A program made the translations under genes and the position numbers. Of a stretch of DNA of 34,266 bases, positions 15,829 to 24,043 are shown in pieces (position 1 is the stretch's first letter; every line of letters starts with the position of its first letter). The stretch is from Candidatus Gastranaerophilales bacterium (lineage in GTDB: Bacteria; Cyanobacteriota; Vampirovibrionia; Gastranaerophilales; Gastranaerophilaceae), in contig CALUUL010000017.1 of the NCBI GenBank assembly GCA_944323945.1, positions 1 to 34,266 on the forward strand, in the 5' to 3' direction. The notes beneath the pieces are model-generated. The model was not told the DNA's origin, made no database searches, and saw nothing but the letters and a program-made list of their open reading frames with translations.

Positions 15829-16610
15829 TGTTAGACCTTATCATAAATGAATTTCCAAAAATTTTTCCTGAAGTAAATAATATACTGGCAGGTGGAATTC
15901 CTATTTTTGCAAGAGTTGCAGGCTTAATAAGAACTGCACCATTCTTGCAAAGAAGTGAAATTCCAATGATAGCAAAAGTCGGATTTGCTCTAATTTTTAC
16001 AATTACGCTTTCTATGTTAATAAGACCTGAAACCCCACCTCAAGGCGTATCAATAATATATTCTGTTGTAATTAATTTCTTATGTGGTGCTTTAATAGGA
16101 TTTATTGTGAATTGTATAGTTAAAGCTGTTGAAAGTGGCGGCGATATGATTAATATGCAACAAGGTGTATCTTCAGCCACAATTATGGATCCTACAACAT
16201 CTTCTCAAATTTCTATTATGGGAAGAATATTTAGTATTCTCGGATTAATTATATTCTTAGAAATAGGCGGTGCATATTGGACTTTTAATGCATTTATAAG
16301 AAGTTTTGAAATATTTCCTGTTTATAGTTCATTTGTTCCTTTAGATCAAATGGTAAATATGCCATATTTAGTCAAAATAACTTCCAATGTTTTATATATT
16401 GGTTTGCAAATTGCATCCCCTGTTCTACTTGCAACATTAGGTCAAGATATAATTCTTGGTATTATTTCAAAAACCGCACCACAAGTTAATGTGTTCCAAA
16501 TGAGTTTCTTATTTAAACCTTGTATGGGCGCTGCTATTTTGGTTGTAATTATGCCTTCTTTACTTAATGTTATAAGTGACTTCTTTATGTCATTTGCGAA
16601 CATATTTTAA
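15828..16610 (+). CDS. fliR: flagellar export gate protein FliR
   Basis: A 260 aa polytopic protein that completes the FliP-FliQ-FliR gate. Conserved family stretches include FARVAGLIRTAPFLQRSEIP, the VESGGDMINMQQGVSSATIM segment and the ILGIISKTAPQVNVFQMSFL segment. The start codon shares one base with the preceding stop (TAATG). flhB and flhA do not follow, as the operon ends here and a minus-strand gene converges. Confidence 0.95.
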   Translation: MLDLIINEFPKIFPEVNNILAGGIPIFARVAGLIRTAPFLQRSEIPMIAKVGFALIFTITLSMLIRPETPPQGVSIIYSVVINFLCGALIGFIVNCIVKAVESGGDMINMQQGVSSATIMDPTTSSQISIMGRIFSILGLIIFLEIGGAYWTFNAFIRSFEIFPVYSSFVPLDQMVNMPYLVKITSNVLYIGLQIASPVLLATLGQDIILGIISKTAPQVNVFQMSFLFKPCMGAAILVVIMPSLLNVISDFFMSFANIF

Positions 16611-16621
16611 GGAAAAACTTT

Positions 16622-16650
16622 AAATTTGTAGTTTTGAAAACTTCAAATTT
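16622..16650. terminator. candidate bidirectional terminator after fliR
   Basis: AAATTTGTAGTTTT and AAAACTTCAAATTT form a 14-bp stem with one mismatch and a minimal loop, between convergent genes. A strict T run is missing, only AT-rich sequence follows, so confidence is moderate. Confidence 0.5.
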
Positions 16651-16683
16651 TAAATATATATAAAAGAAATTATAATCTGCTTT

Positions 16684-16929
16684 TTATTTAAAATAGTCAC
16701 AAATTAATTCTTTATTATTATAAGTTTTAATTTTTCTTGCCAATTTTGCTAGGAAAGAGGGCTCTTTATGCATCAATTTATCTCTTAAGATAGCTTTTTC
16801 TATTAAAAGTCTATTGAAAGATTCATTTAAAATCGGTTTTTCATCTGTTAGATGAGGTTGTATTGTCTGTAGTCTTAATTTGCACATTCTTATAGAATTT
16901 TTAATTTCTCTTTCTTTATTTTTGTTCAT
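16684..16929 (-). CDS. small hypothetical protein, basic and helical
   Basis: An 81 aa protein I do not recognise. It is highly charged (NKNKEREIKNSIRMCKLRLQ) and probably all-helical, without a signal or membrane span. It converges on fliR across a stem-loop, so it is a separate transcription unit. A weak AGGA lies about 14 bases before the ATG. Confidence 0.55.
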   Translation of the reverse strand: MNKNKEREIKNSIRMCKLRLQTIQPHLTDEKPILNESFNRLLIEKAILRDKLMHKEPSFLAKLARKIKTYNNKELICDYFK

Positions 16930-17133
16930 ATATAAAGTGTCCTAATTGTCTTTTTATGCAGATATTAACCATTGCTTTCTAACAAATTAATAATAATAAA
17001 ATTTTGTATAAATTCATTCCCCCAAAAAGTTTAAAAAATAAATTCAAATGTAAACTTTTATAGTATTTTTTTTATATTAAATTCAGCTATTTATATGTAA
17101 TCTTTGATATACTTAGTAAAAAAGGTTGAGAAA

Positions 17134-18195
17134 TTGGAAAATAATAATATAAAAAAAATATTAATAATAAGATTGAGTGCTTTAGGGGATGCTATTCATA
17201 CACTTCCATTAGCTAATGCATTAAGAAAAAGATATCCTAATATTCAAATCGATTGGATTGTTGAAGATAAAGCTGAAAAATTTATATCCAATAATCCACT
17301 TTTAAATAATGTTTATGTTCTTGAACGTAAAAAATGGAAAAAAATGAACATCTTTAATGTTTTGAAAGAATTTTATTTGATAATAAAAAAAATACGTTTA
17401 GAGGAATATGACATTGTAATTGATACTCAACAACTATTGAAGAGTTCTATTATTATGGGGTTATCAAGAGGAAAAAGAAAGATTGCACTAGATGGGGGTA
17501 GGGAATTTTCTTGGATTTTTGCAAATGAAATAATAAAAACAGATAAAAAACAGTTTGATATAAATTATCATGTTGTAAAAAGAAATCTTGAGATTGCAAG
17601 TTATCTTGATTGTAATGATTTAGACATTGAATTTAAATTTCCTGATTTAAGTAAAGAATACTCTAAAAACATAATAGATATTATAAAAAATATTGATAAA
17701 TCTAAAAAAACTATACTTATAGCACCTGCTACAACTTGGGAAAATAAACACTGGAATGTTGAAGGATGGGTTAAAGTAATAAATGAGTTTAAAGAATCTT
17801 GTAATATAATCATAACGGCAACTGAAAAAGAAAAGATTCTTACAAATAAGATATTAGAGAAAACTTCAAGTGAAAATATAATTAATTTAACTGGGATGAC
17901 AACGCTGTCTGATATTGTATATATATGTAAGAATGTCGATTTGGTTATAAGTCCTGATTCAGGTAGTGCACATATAGCTTGGATGACAGGTTCTCCCAGC
18001 ATAATAACATTGTTTTTTGCAACCAGTTCTCATAGGACTGCACCCTATGGAGATAAATATTTTTCGGTTCAAGCTGAAGTTATTTGTTCTCCTTGTATGA
18101 AGAAAAAGTGTAGGCTTAAAATGAATAAAAATAAATGTATACAAGAAATTTCTTCTGAAAAAATAATAAATATTGTAAAAAAGGTATTACAATAA
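17134..18195 (+). CDS. heptosyltransferase family GT9 protein
   Basis: An ADP-heptose:LPS heptosyltransferase-like GT-B enzyme, about 353 aa, probably acting on lipid A-core at the inner membrane. The N-terminal motif is ILIIRLSALGDAIHTLPLAN. The C-terminal donor-binding half has IAPATTWENKHWNVEGW and SPDSGSAHIAWMTGSP followed by TSSHRTAPYG. A Cys cluster (CSPCMKKKCR and a further C) near the end is common in this family. The start is taken as TTG 17134 with AAGG 8 bases upstream. A TTG at 17104 would add 10 residues outside the conserved domain. Whether heptose I or II is transferred is unclear. Confidence 0.88.
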   Translation: MENNNIKKILIIRLSALGDAIHTLPLANALRKRYPNIQIDWIVEDKAEKFISNNPLLNNVYVLERKKWKKMNIFNVLKEFYLIIKKIRLEEYDIVIDTQQLLKSSIIMGLSRGKRKIALDGGREFSWIFANEIIKTDKKQFDINYHVVKRNLEIASYLDCNDLDIEFKFPDLSKEYSKNIIDIIKNIDKSKKTILIAPATTWENKHWNVEGWVKVINEFKESCNIIITATEKEKILTNKILEKTSSENIINLTGMTTLSDIVYICKNVDLVISPDSGSAHIAWMTGSPSIITLFFATSSHRTAPYGDKYFSVQAEVICSPCMKKKCRLKMNKNKCIQEISSEKIINIVKKVLQ

Positions 18196-18246
18196 TCTGA
18201 AAAAGGGTATATAATACATATACTTGACAAATTATCTTGGATTATA

Positions 18247-20160
18247 ATGGTGAATATATTTTCCGGTTTTAAAGATTTACTGGGACAAATTAATAAAATT
18301 GATGGGTCCATATATTTAAAAGGCAAGGACTTTGCGGATGTCTATGCAAAAAACATAGCATTGGAAGAAGAAATTGCAGCTCGAACTAAAGAATTAGAAC
18401 AAGCAAATCAAACAATTCTTACATTGAATAGTGTTTGGGATATGATGAATTCTTCTCAGCCACTATCCAGTATGCTTGATAAAATTGTGAGTATTTTGCA
18501 TGAAGATATGAACTATCATTATGCTGGTATACTGAAAATAGAATATGACGAGAACAATATTGCATATTTTTCCGTTAAGTCATCATCAACAAATAAAAGT
18601 ATAGATAAATTATTCGAAATGATGAATGAATCATTGGAAACATATAAATTGCCATATGTAAGTAATTCTATAGTTGTAAAAGCTATTTCAGAAAGAAAAA
18701 TATTTTCAACTCCTGACTTAAAAGGAATAATAAAAATGTTCTTTCCACTGTTTTCTGATGAACAAATCAGTTATGTAATGTCGGAAATGAACTCTAAAAC
18801 TTGCACTGTAGTGCCACTGCATAATGGCAAAGAGGATTTTGGATGCGTAATTGTTTCATCTGATAGAGATGGTGTAACAGATACTGAAACTAATTTTTTA
18901 GCATTATTTGCAAACCAAATAGAATTAGCAATTACAGTTGCCGGATTATTTGAAGAAGTAAAGAAACAAGCAATTACAGATCCACTTACAGGTATATATA
19001 ATAGAAGATATTTTGAAGATAATATTTTAAAAGAAGCCGAACGTTCTTTAAGGTTAAAACAACCATTTTCATTGATATCAATGGACTTAGATTATCTAAA
19101 AAAAATAAATGATACATATGGTCATCAATTTGGAGATTTGGCAATCAAAACAATAGCTAATGTATTAAAAAGAGAAGCTCGTTCTATTGATATACCTGCA
19201 AGAATTGGTGGTGAAGAGTTTAATTTGCTTCTACCTGGTGTTGATTCAAGAGGAGCTGTTATTGCTGCAGAAAGAATAAGAAAGTCAATAGAAAATCAAG
19301 TTCTCGATACTATTGGTGGAATCACAGCAAGTGTTGGAGTTGCTACATTTTTAGAACATTCAGACAGAATTGATGAATTAATGGAACTTGCAGACCAAGC
19401 TATGTATAAAGCAAAGTTAAATGGAAGAAATCAAGTTCAAATAGCCCAAAAACAAAATGAGATAAATTGGCATCAAGTTGCTGTTGAAACATTTATTGAT
19501 ATACTAGGTAAAAATAGAATTCCTGTTGATGTTGAGACTGCAAAAATATTAAATCAAAAATTGCAGAAGATTAAGACAGAAGATCAAAATTCTAAGGATA
19601 TTTTATACTCAATTGTAGATATAATTTCTCAAACATATAATCATATGTATAAAGCAGGAACAACAAAATCAAAGATTATACTAGCTGTTATGGTTGCGAA
19701 GAAATTAGATCTTCCAAAAGATGAAATAGATAGGTTGAAACTTGCAATATTATTATATGATATTGGTAATATTATGATACCTGAAGAAATTTTCAATAAG
19801 AAAGAACCTTTAACGCAAGAAGAAAAAGATATTATAAAACAACATCCTGTAATAGCCGCAAGAGAGATTCTTAAACCAATTTCCAATATACAAGATATTA
19901 TTCCAATTATAGAAAGTCATCACGAAAAATGGAATGGAGAAGGGTATCCTGGTAAAAAATCAGGAATAGAAATTCCAATAACATCTCAAATTGTACTTTT
20001 AGTTGATGCTTTTTATGCAATGACGCAGGATCGACCATATAGGCAAGCTTATGATATAGATGAGATTATAGAAATTATAAGAAGTGAATCAGGTAAACAA
20101 TGGAATGAGAAATTAGTTGAAGATTTTATTTACGTGGTAAAAAATGAAGCAATACAATAA
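18247..20160 (+). CDS. GAF-like/GGDEF/degenerate HD-GYP signalling protein
   Basis: A 637 aa c-di-GMP protein. After a short coiled-coil-like start (IALEEEIAARTKELEQANQT), residues about 60-235 look like a GAF-type sensor. Then comes a GGDEF diguanylate cyclase, about 240-400, with GGEEF at 321-325 and an inhibitory I-site RxxD at 312-315 (R-S-I-D, five residues before GGEEF). The C-terminal part, about 470-630, is an HD-GYP fold. There the catalytic HD reads Y504-D505 and the following K reads N508, while HHEKWNGEGYP at 558-568 is intact. This predicts an active cyclase joined to an impaired or regulatory HD-GYP. ATG 18247 has no clear ribosome binding site. A downstream gene overlaps the stop by 17 bases. 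Confidence 0.9.
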   Translation: MVNIFSGFKDLLGQINKIDGSIYLKGKDFADVYAKNIALEEEIAARTKELEQANQTILTLNSVWDMMNSSQPLSSMLDKIVSILHEDMNYHYAGILKIEYDENNIAYFSVKSSSTNKSIDKLFEMMNESLETYKLPYVSNSIVVKAISERKIFSTPDLKGIIKMFFPLFSDEQISYVMSEMNSKTCTVVPLHNGKEDFGCVIVSSDRDGVTDTETNFLALFANQIELAITVAGLFEEVKKQAITDPLTGIYNRRYFEDNILKEAERSLRLKQPFSLISMDLDYLKKINDTYGHQFGDLAIKTIANVLKREARSIDIPARIGGEEFNLLLPGVDSRGAVIAAERIRKSIENQVLDTIGGITASVGVATFLEHSDRIDELMELADQAMYKAKLNGRNQVQIAQKQNEINWHQVAVETFIDILGKNRIPVDVETAKILNQKLQKIKTEDQNSKDILYSIVDIISQTYNHMYKAGTTKSKIILAVMVAKKLDLPKDEIDRLKLAILLYDIGNIMIPEEIFNKKEPLTQEEKDIIKQHPVIAAREILKPISNIQDIIPIIESHHEKWNGEGYPGKKSGIEIPITSQIVLLVDAFYAMTQDRPYRQAYDIDEIIEIIRSESGKQWNEKLVEDFIYVVKNEAIQ

Positions 20161-20494
20161 TCTTGAAGATATAATAACTTTTTTATATAAACAACTTATT
20201 TCTTATAAAGGAAATTTTCTATTAAAAGATACAACAAAACTAAGCAAAATAAAGTATGATGCATATATAGATAGTACAATATCATCCCCATTATCTTTTA
20301 CCGTATTTGAATTATCAGATAAAGGAGAATTATTAATAGATAATGTTTCAAGGGTAGTAGAAAGTGAAGCTGCATTTTTTTTGTTTGTAAATCCGAAACA
20401 TGGCTGGACATTTGCCGTAAAAAATACTCTTGATAATCAAAAGAAATTGATTAAACAAGAGCAAATTCAAAACTATAAAATTAAATTTCTATAA
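20144..20494 (+). CDS. small protein coupled to the GGDEF gene
   Basis: A 116 aa soluble protein of unknown family. Its start lies inside the last codons of the GGDEF/HD-GYP gene (17-base overlap), so it is likely translated by coupling and may be a partner. The sequence has a mixed alpha/beta character (SPLSFTVFELSDKGELLIDN, AAFFLFVNPKHGWTFAVKN). No signal peptide or membrane span is seen. Confidence 0.75.
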   Translation: MKQYNNLEDIITFLYKQLISYKGNFLLKDTTKLSKIKYDAYIDSTISSPLSFTVFELSDKGELLIDNVSRVVESEAAFFLFVNPKHGWTFAVKNTLDNQKKLIKQEQIQNYKIKFL

Positions 20495-20752
20495 CTATTC
20501 ATCAAGTGTAAAAACTTGTTGTCCCGCTTCTTCTTTCATAGCTGTTTCAAGCAGAACATATGTCATATATGCTCCCAGAGCAACAGCTTTAGGGTCTAAG
20601 TCTGTATTTTGAGCTGCTTCTATTATTGCTGAATTGATTTCAGGATTTTCATCTTTTATGTAATGGATCATTTTTTTTCTCCAAGAATGAACATCTTGAA
20701 AAATTTCTGCAAAACATAAAGTTGATTGTTCTTGTGTTACTATTGGAAGCAT
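20495..20752 (-). CDS. small hypothetical protein
   Basis: An 85 aa acidic helical protein, not recognised. It contains FAEIFQDVHSWRKKMIHYI and IIEAAQNTDLDPKAVALGAY. AAGG lies 7 bases before ATG 20752. It converges head-on with the preceding gene with no spacer and diverges from accB, so it is probably monocistronic. Confidence 0.65.
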   Translation of the reverse strand: MLPIVTQEQSTLCFAEIFQDVHSWRKKMIHYIKDENPEINSAIIEAAQNTDLDPKAVALGAYMTYVLLETAMKEEAGQQVFTLDE

Positions 20753-20866
20753 TTTTCGCCTTCTGTTCCTTATAATACAAAGTAATTATATAAAAAACAC
20801 ATAAATCTTTCATCATATAATAAGTTGACTTAACTTGTTTTTACGTAACGTTAAATGTGTATTTTC

Positions 20867-20895
20867 TTGACTCTGTAATATGTAGGGGATAAAAT
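20867..20895 (+). promoter_or_regulatory. sigma70-type promoter for accB-accC
   Basis: TTGACT at 20867-20872 and TAAAAT at 20890-20895 are separated by exactly 17 bases. This puts the transcript start about 25 bases before accB ATG 20927. An inverted repeat AAGTT-N5-AACTT at 20822-20836 upstream could be a regulator site. Confidence 0.7.
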
Positions 20896-20926
20896 AAATA
20901 AAGTCTTTAATATTAAAAGGGATAGT

Positions 20927-21379
20927 ATGAAAGAATTTGAAACAGATTATATTGAAAAATTAATTAACATAATGAAAAACAATGAACTTACAGAAATAAC
21001 ATTGGAAGATTCAGATAAGTCATTAATTATAAAAGGTAATGGATTTAATCCGGTAATAAAAGAAAAAGTTTTTGAAAAAGATGTTCAAATTTCAAGACAA
21101 GAAGAAAAAGAAATAGAACTACAGGAAGCCAAGAAAAAGCTTGTTCCTATTATTTCTAATATGATAGGTCTATATTTTTCAAAACCATCACCAAATGAAA
21201 AGCCATTTGTTAGTGTTGGAGATGAGATAAAAGCAGGTCAAACTGTTTGTATAATAGAAACAATAAAATTAATGAATAAAATTACTTCCGAAGTATCAGG
21301 GAAAATTGCTGAAATTTGTATTGAAGATGGCAAACCTGTGGAATATGGTCAAGTAATTATGTATGTAGAACAAGATTAG
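20927..21379 (+). CDS. accB: biotin carboxyl carrier protein of acetyl-CoA carboxylase
   Basis: A 150 aa carrier whose biotin shuttles CO2 from AccC to the transcarboxylase in fatty acid synthesis. The N-terminal third matches AccB-type leaders (IEKLINIMKNNELTEITLED). A Lys/Glu linker follows and then the biotinyl domain (about 75-148). The biotin lysine is K114 in ETIKLMN; the usual motif is EAMKLMN/EAMKMM, so the residues before K are T-I rather than A-M. A clear promoter and AGGGATAG ribosome site precede it. accC follows after 13 bases. Confidence 0.93.
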   Translation: MKEFETDYIEKLINIMKNNELTEITLEDSDKSLIIKGNGFNPVIKEKVFEKDVQISRQEEKEIELQEAKKKLVPIISNMIGLYFSKPSPNEKPFVSVGDEIKAGQTVCIIETIKLMNKITSEVSGKIAEICIEDGKPVEYGQVIMYVEQD

Positions 21380-21392
21380 TGGTAAAAGGGAT

Positions 21393-22742
21393 ATGTTTAA
21401 GAAAGTATTAATAGCAAATAGAGGCGAAGTTGCAGTTAGAATTATAAGAGCGTGTAGAGAAATTGGTATTCCTACTGTTGCGGTTTATTCTCAAGCCGAT
21501 GCGAATTCGTTGCATGTTAGTTTGGCGACAGAAGCATATTGTATAGGTCCAAATGAAAGTTCAAAAAGTTATTTGAATATACCAGCTATAATATCGGCAG
21601 CTTTAATATCAGGTGCTGATGCAATACATCCTGGATACGGGTTTATGTCAGAAAGAGCAGATTTCGCAGAAATATGTGCTGAACACAATATAAAATTTAT
21701 AGGCCCATCACCAGAATCAATGCAACTGATGGGAGATAAAGCTACTGCAAGAAAAACAATGATGTCAAAAAATGTTCCGATAACACCAGGTATTGGAATT
21801 ATAACTGATATAGAAGAAGCAAAAGCGGCTGCGAAAAAGTTTGGATATCCTGTAATTGTTAAAGCTACTGCTGGTGGTGGCGGAAAAGGTATGCGTGTCG
21901 CTAATAATGATGCTGAACTTGAGCAAAGCATTACACTATGCCGTCAAGAAGCTGAAAAATTTTTTGGTAATCCAGATGTATATATGGAAAAATATTTGGT
22001 AAATCCAAGACACATTGAAGTTCAGGTTATTGCTGATAAATTCGGAAATGTTGTTCACTTGGGTGAAAGAGATTGTTCTATACAAAGAAGACATCAAAAA
22101 TTGGTTGAAGAAGCTCCATCTCCTGCCGTTAGTGAAGAAATAAGAAAAAAACTTGGAGAAGCCGCTGTTAGAGCTGCTAAAGCTGCTAATTATGAAGGTG
22201 TAGGTACGATTGAGTTCCTTTTAGATAAAGATAAGAATTTCTATTTTATGGAAATGAATACGCGTTTACAGGTTGAACATGGTATTACCGAAATGATATC
22301 AAATATTGATATTGTCAGGGAGCAAATAAATATTGCGGCAGGTAATCCATTATCATTTAAGCAAGAAGATATAAAATTATGCGGGCATGCAATAGAGTGC
22401 CGTATAAATGCAGAAGATCCTGATAGAAACTTTCTACCGGCTCCTGGTGAAATAAATGGTTATATTACACCTGGTGGTTTTGGTGTAAGAGTTGATTCAC
22501 ATGTATATTCAGGTTATAAAATTCCACCTTATTATGATTCATTAATAAGTAAATTAATGTGTTGGGCTCCTACAAGAGAAGAAGCAAGAAGAAGAATGTA
22601 TAGAGCATTAAAGGAATATGTTATAACCGGTGTTAAAACGACTCTGCCATTTTATCAAGAATTAATTGAGGATGAAGTCTTCATAAGCGGCATTTTTGAT
22701 ACAGGATTTATGAATACTTATAAACAAAATAGCAAAGAGTAA
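21393..22742 (+). CDS. accC: biotin carboxylase subunit of acetyl-CoA carboxylase
   Basis: A 449 aa ATP-grasp enzyme that carboxylates biotin on AccB with bicarbonate and ATP. Motifs are KVLIANRGEVAVRIIRA, the ATP-binding glycine loop AGGGGKGMR, VHLGERDCSIQRRHQKL, and FYFMEMNTRLQVEHGITEM where most enzymes have EHPVTE. The length is normal. AAAAGGG lies upstream. accA and accD are not in the window. Confidence 0.97.
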   Translation: MFKKVLIANRGEVAVRIIRACREIGIPTVAVYSQADANSLHVSLATEAYCIGPNESSKSYLNIPAIISAALISGADAIHPGYGFMSERADFAEICAEHNIKFIGPSPESMQLMGDKATARKTMMSKNVPITPGIGIITDIEEAKAAAKKFGYPVIVKATAGGGGKGMRVANNDAELEQSITLCRQEAEKFFGNPDVYMEKYLVNPRHIEVQVIADKFGNVVHLGERDCSIQRRHQKLVEEAPSPAVSEEIRKKLGEAAVRAAKAANYEGVGTIEFLLDKDKNFYFMEMNTRLQVEHGITEMISNIDIVREQINIAAGNPLSFKQEDIKLCGHAIECRINAEDPDRNFLPAPGEINGYITPGGFGVRVDSHVYSGYKIPPYYDSLISKLMCWAPTREEARRRMYRALKEYVITGVKTTLPFYQELIEDEVFISGIFDTGFMNTYKQNSKE

Positions 22743-22767
22743 TTATTAGAACATTTATTCTATAAAA

Positions 22768-23343
22768 TTAGACTCGAATATCCATCAATGGTGCTTGAGT
22801 CTTTTTTTGTGTTTGTCTTATGAATCTTTGAATATGTTTTGTATTCATTTTAAAATTTCCATCATAACAAGTTTTAAATCCGCACTTATCAATATAGAAT
22901 GGTTTTGCATTATCCACTGGAGAACTTATTGTAAGACGATTACCATTTGTTTTTAATATATGAAGTCCAAGTGATGCTAACATAGTTTGTCCAACATATT
23001 TATGTTTATTGTCTTGTTTACTTTCTATAAACTGAACAGAGAAATGCTTACCTTGTTCTTTAACCTGAGTTATTCCAAGAATTGAACCTTCGTCATCTTG
23101 AAGAATATAGAATGAAGTTAATTCTTCTTTTGGCAAAATATATTGAGTATCATGTTTTATTTGCATATTCCTTGCAATCGTATTTTTAAACTTCCATTGT
23201 CCAGGTATACTAGCAATCTCAAATATATCTTCTTTATCCTTACAATCTACTTCGCAGAATGTTGCAGGAATAAATTTATTTGTCTCAGTATCTTTGATTT
23301 GGCATTGTGTTAGTGGGATTCTTCTACAGAAAGATATATGCAT
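22768..23343 (-). CDS. GNAT-like acetyltransferase family protein, copy 2
   Basis: A 191 aa protein with a GNAT-like core in its second half: ILGITQVKEQG, the acyl-CoA loop region KYVGQTMLASLGLHIL, and KPFYIDKCGFKT near the end. The N-terminus (SFCRRIPLTQCQI, FCEVDCKDKEDIFEI) is shared with the adjacent copy at 23347-23931, making a tandem duplication. Substrate is unknown. Only three bases separate it from the preceding stop, and the ribosome site AAGGG lies in the end of the upstream gene. Confidence 0.75.
   Translation of the reverse strand: MHISFCRRIPLTQCQIKDTETNKFIPATFCEVDCKDKEDIFEIASIPGQWKFKNTIARNMQIKHDTQYILPKEELTSFYILQDDEGSILGITQVKEQGKHFSVQFIESKQDNKHKYVGQTMLASLGLHILKTNGNRLTISSPVDNAKPFYIDKCGFKTCYDGNFKMNTKHIQRFIRQTQKKTQAPLMDIRV
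22770..22808 (+). terminator. candidate terminator for accB-accC
   Basis: AGACTC and GAGTCT flank a loop that contains a smaller CCAT/ATGG hairpin, and seven T residues follow on the plus strand. It lies inside the 3' end of the convergent GNAT gene. The short stem and long loop keep confidence moderate. Confidence 0.45.
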
Positions 23344-23346
23344 ATT

Positions 23347-23931
23347 TTACCCTTCTAAATTAATTATTGGTGATAGTGTATTCAGTTCTGTTTGTTTTAT
23401 TAATTTGCACATTTGTGCAATATTCATTTTAAGTGAAAATTCTCCTTGTTTTCTAAATCCGCAAGCATTGATATAAAAAGGCATTGCATCATCAACTGGA
23501 GCATCTACTGTTAATTTATAACATTTTTTATCTAGAGTTTCTTTCCCAATTGCTGCAACCATAGATTGACCAACATATCTATATTCATTATTAGGTTTTG
23601 ATTCAATATATTCGATATTACATACACCATTTCTGGTTTGTGTTTGGGCAATTCCTATAATATGTCCGTTTCTATCTTGCATTTCATATACAGATATATT
23701 ACTTTTTTCTCTTAAGTATTTCTGAGATGTGCTTTTTTGAGCTATTCCTTTTGCAATATGTTCATTAAATGTCCATCTTCTATCAAGGCTTTTTACTTCT
23801 GAATAGTCTTCTTCATCCTTACAATCAACTTCTGAGAATATGGCAGGTTCGAACTCATTTGTATCTTTTCTTTGTATTTGGAACTGCATTTTGGGTATTC
23901 TTTTCCCAAATGAAATTGAAAAATTATTCAT
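23347..23931 (-). CDS. GNAT-like acetyltransferase family protein, copy 1
   Basis: A 194 aa paralogue of the following gene, with the same layout. An N-terminal ISFGKRIPKMQFQI is followed by FSEVDCKDEEDYSEV and a GNAT-like half with IIGIAQTQTRNG, RYVGQSMVAAIG and PFYINACGF. The shared N-terminal SF.(K/R)RIP and EVDCKD motifs look lineage-specific. No signal peptide is seen. An AAGGGA lies about 14 bases before ATG 23931. Acetyltransferase activity is inferred from the fold pattern only. Confidence 0.75.
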   Translation of the reverse strand: MNNFSISFGKRIPKMQFQIQRKDTNEFEPAIFSEVDCKDEEDYSEVKSLDRRWTFNEHIAKGIAQKSTSQKYLREKSNISVYEMQDRNGHIIGIAQTQTRNGVCNIEYIESKPNNEYRYVGQSMVAAIGKETLDKKCYKLTVDAPVDDAMPFYINACGFRKQGEFSLKMNIAQMCKLIKQTELNTLSPIINLEG

Positions 23932-24019
23932 TTATATAAATACTTCCCTTTTGAACAATTCTGTTAAAACTTATAAAAAATAGAATTTGCCAATTTGTAA
24001 TTTTTTTTTTAGTTGTTAT

Positions 24020-24037
24020 TATAATTGTGTTCGGAGG
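24020..24037 (+). promoter_or_regulatory. -10 box and strong ribosome site of the acyltransferase gene
   Basis: TATAAT at 24020-24025 is followed by GGAGG at 24033-24037, six bases before ATG 24044. This is the best consensus Shine-Dalgarno in the window. TTGTAA at 23995-24000 is a weak -35 candidate at 19 bases. Confidence 0.55.
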
Positions 24038-24043
24038 TAAAAT

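Noticed and set aside
12680..16610. Reading the operon as a non-flagellar type III secretion injectisome
   Set aside because: The two-SpoA protein and short FliP resemble SctQ and SctR, but a FliO-type gene is present and FliO is flagellum-specific. No needle, secretin barrel or effector genes were seen.
18224..18248. TTGACA ... TATAAT as promoter of the GGDEF gene
   Set aside because: The spacer is only 13 bases and the -10 would overlap the start codon, so it is not a normal promoter for that start. A TATAAT at 18210-18215 is an alternative, but its -35 is poor.
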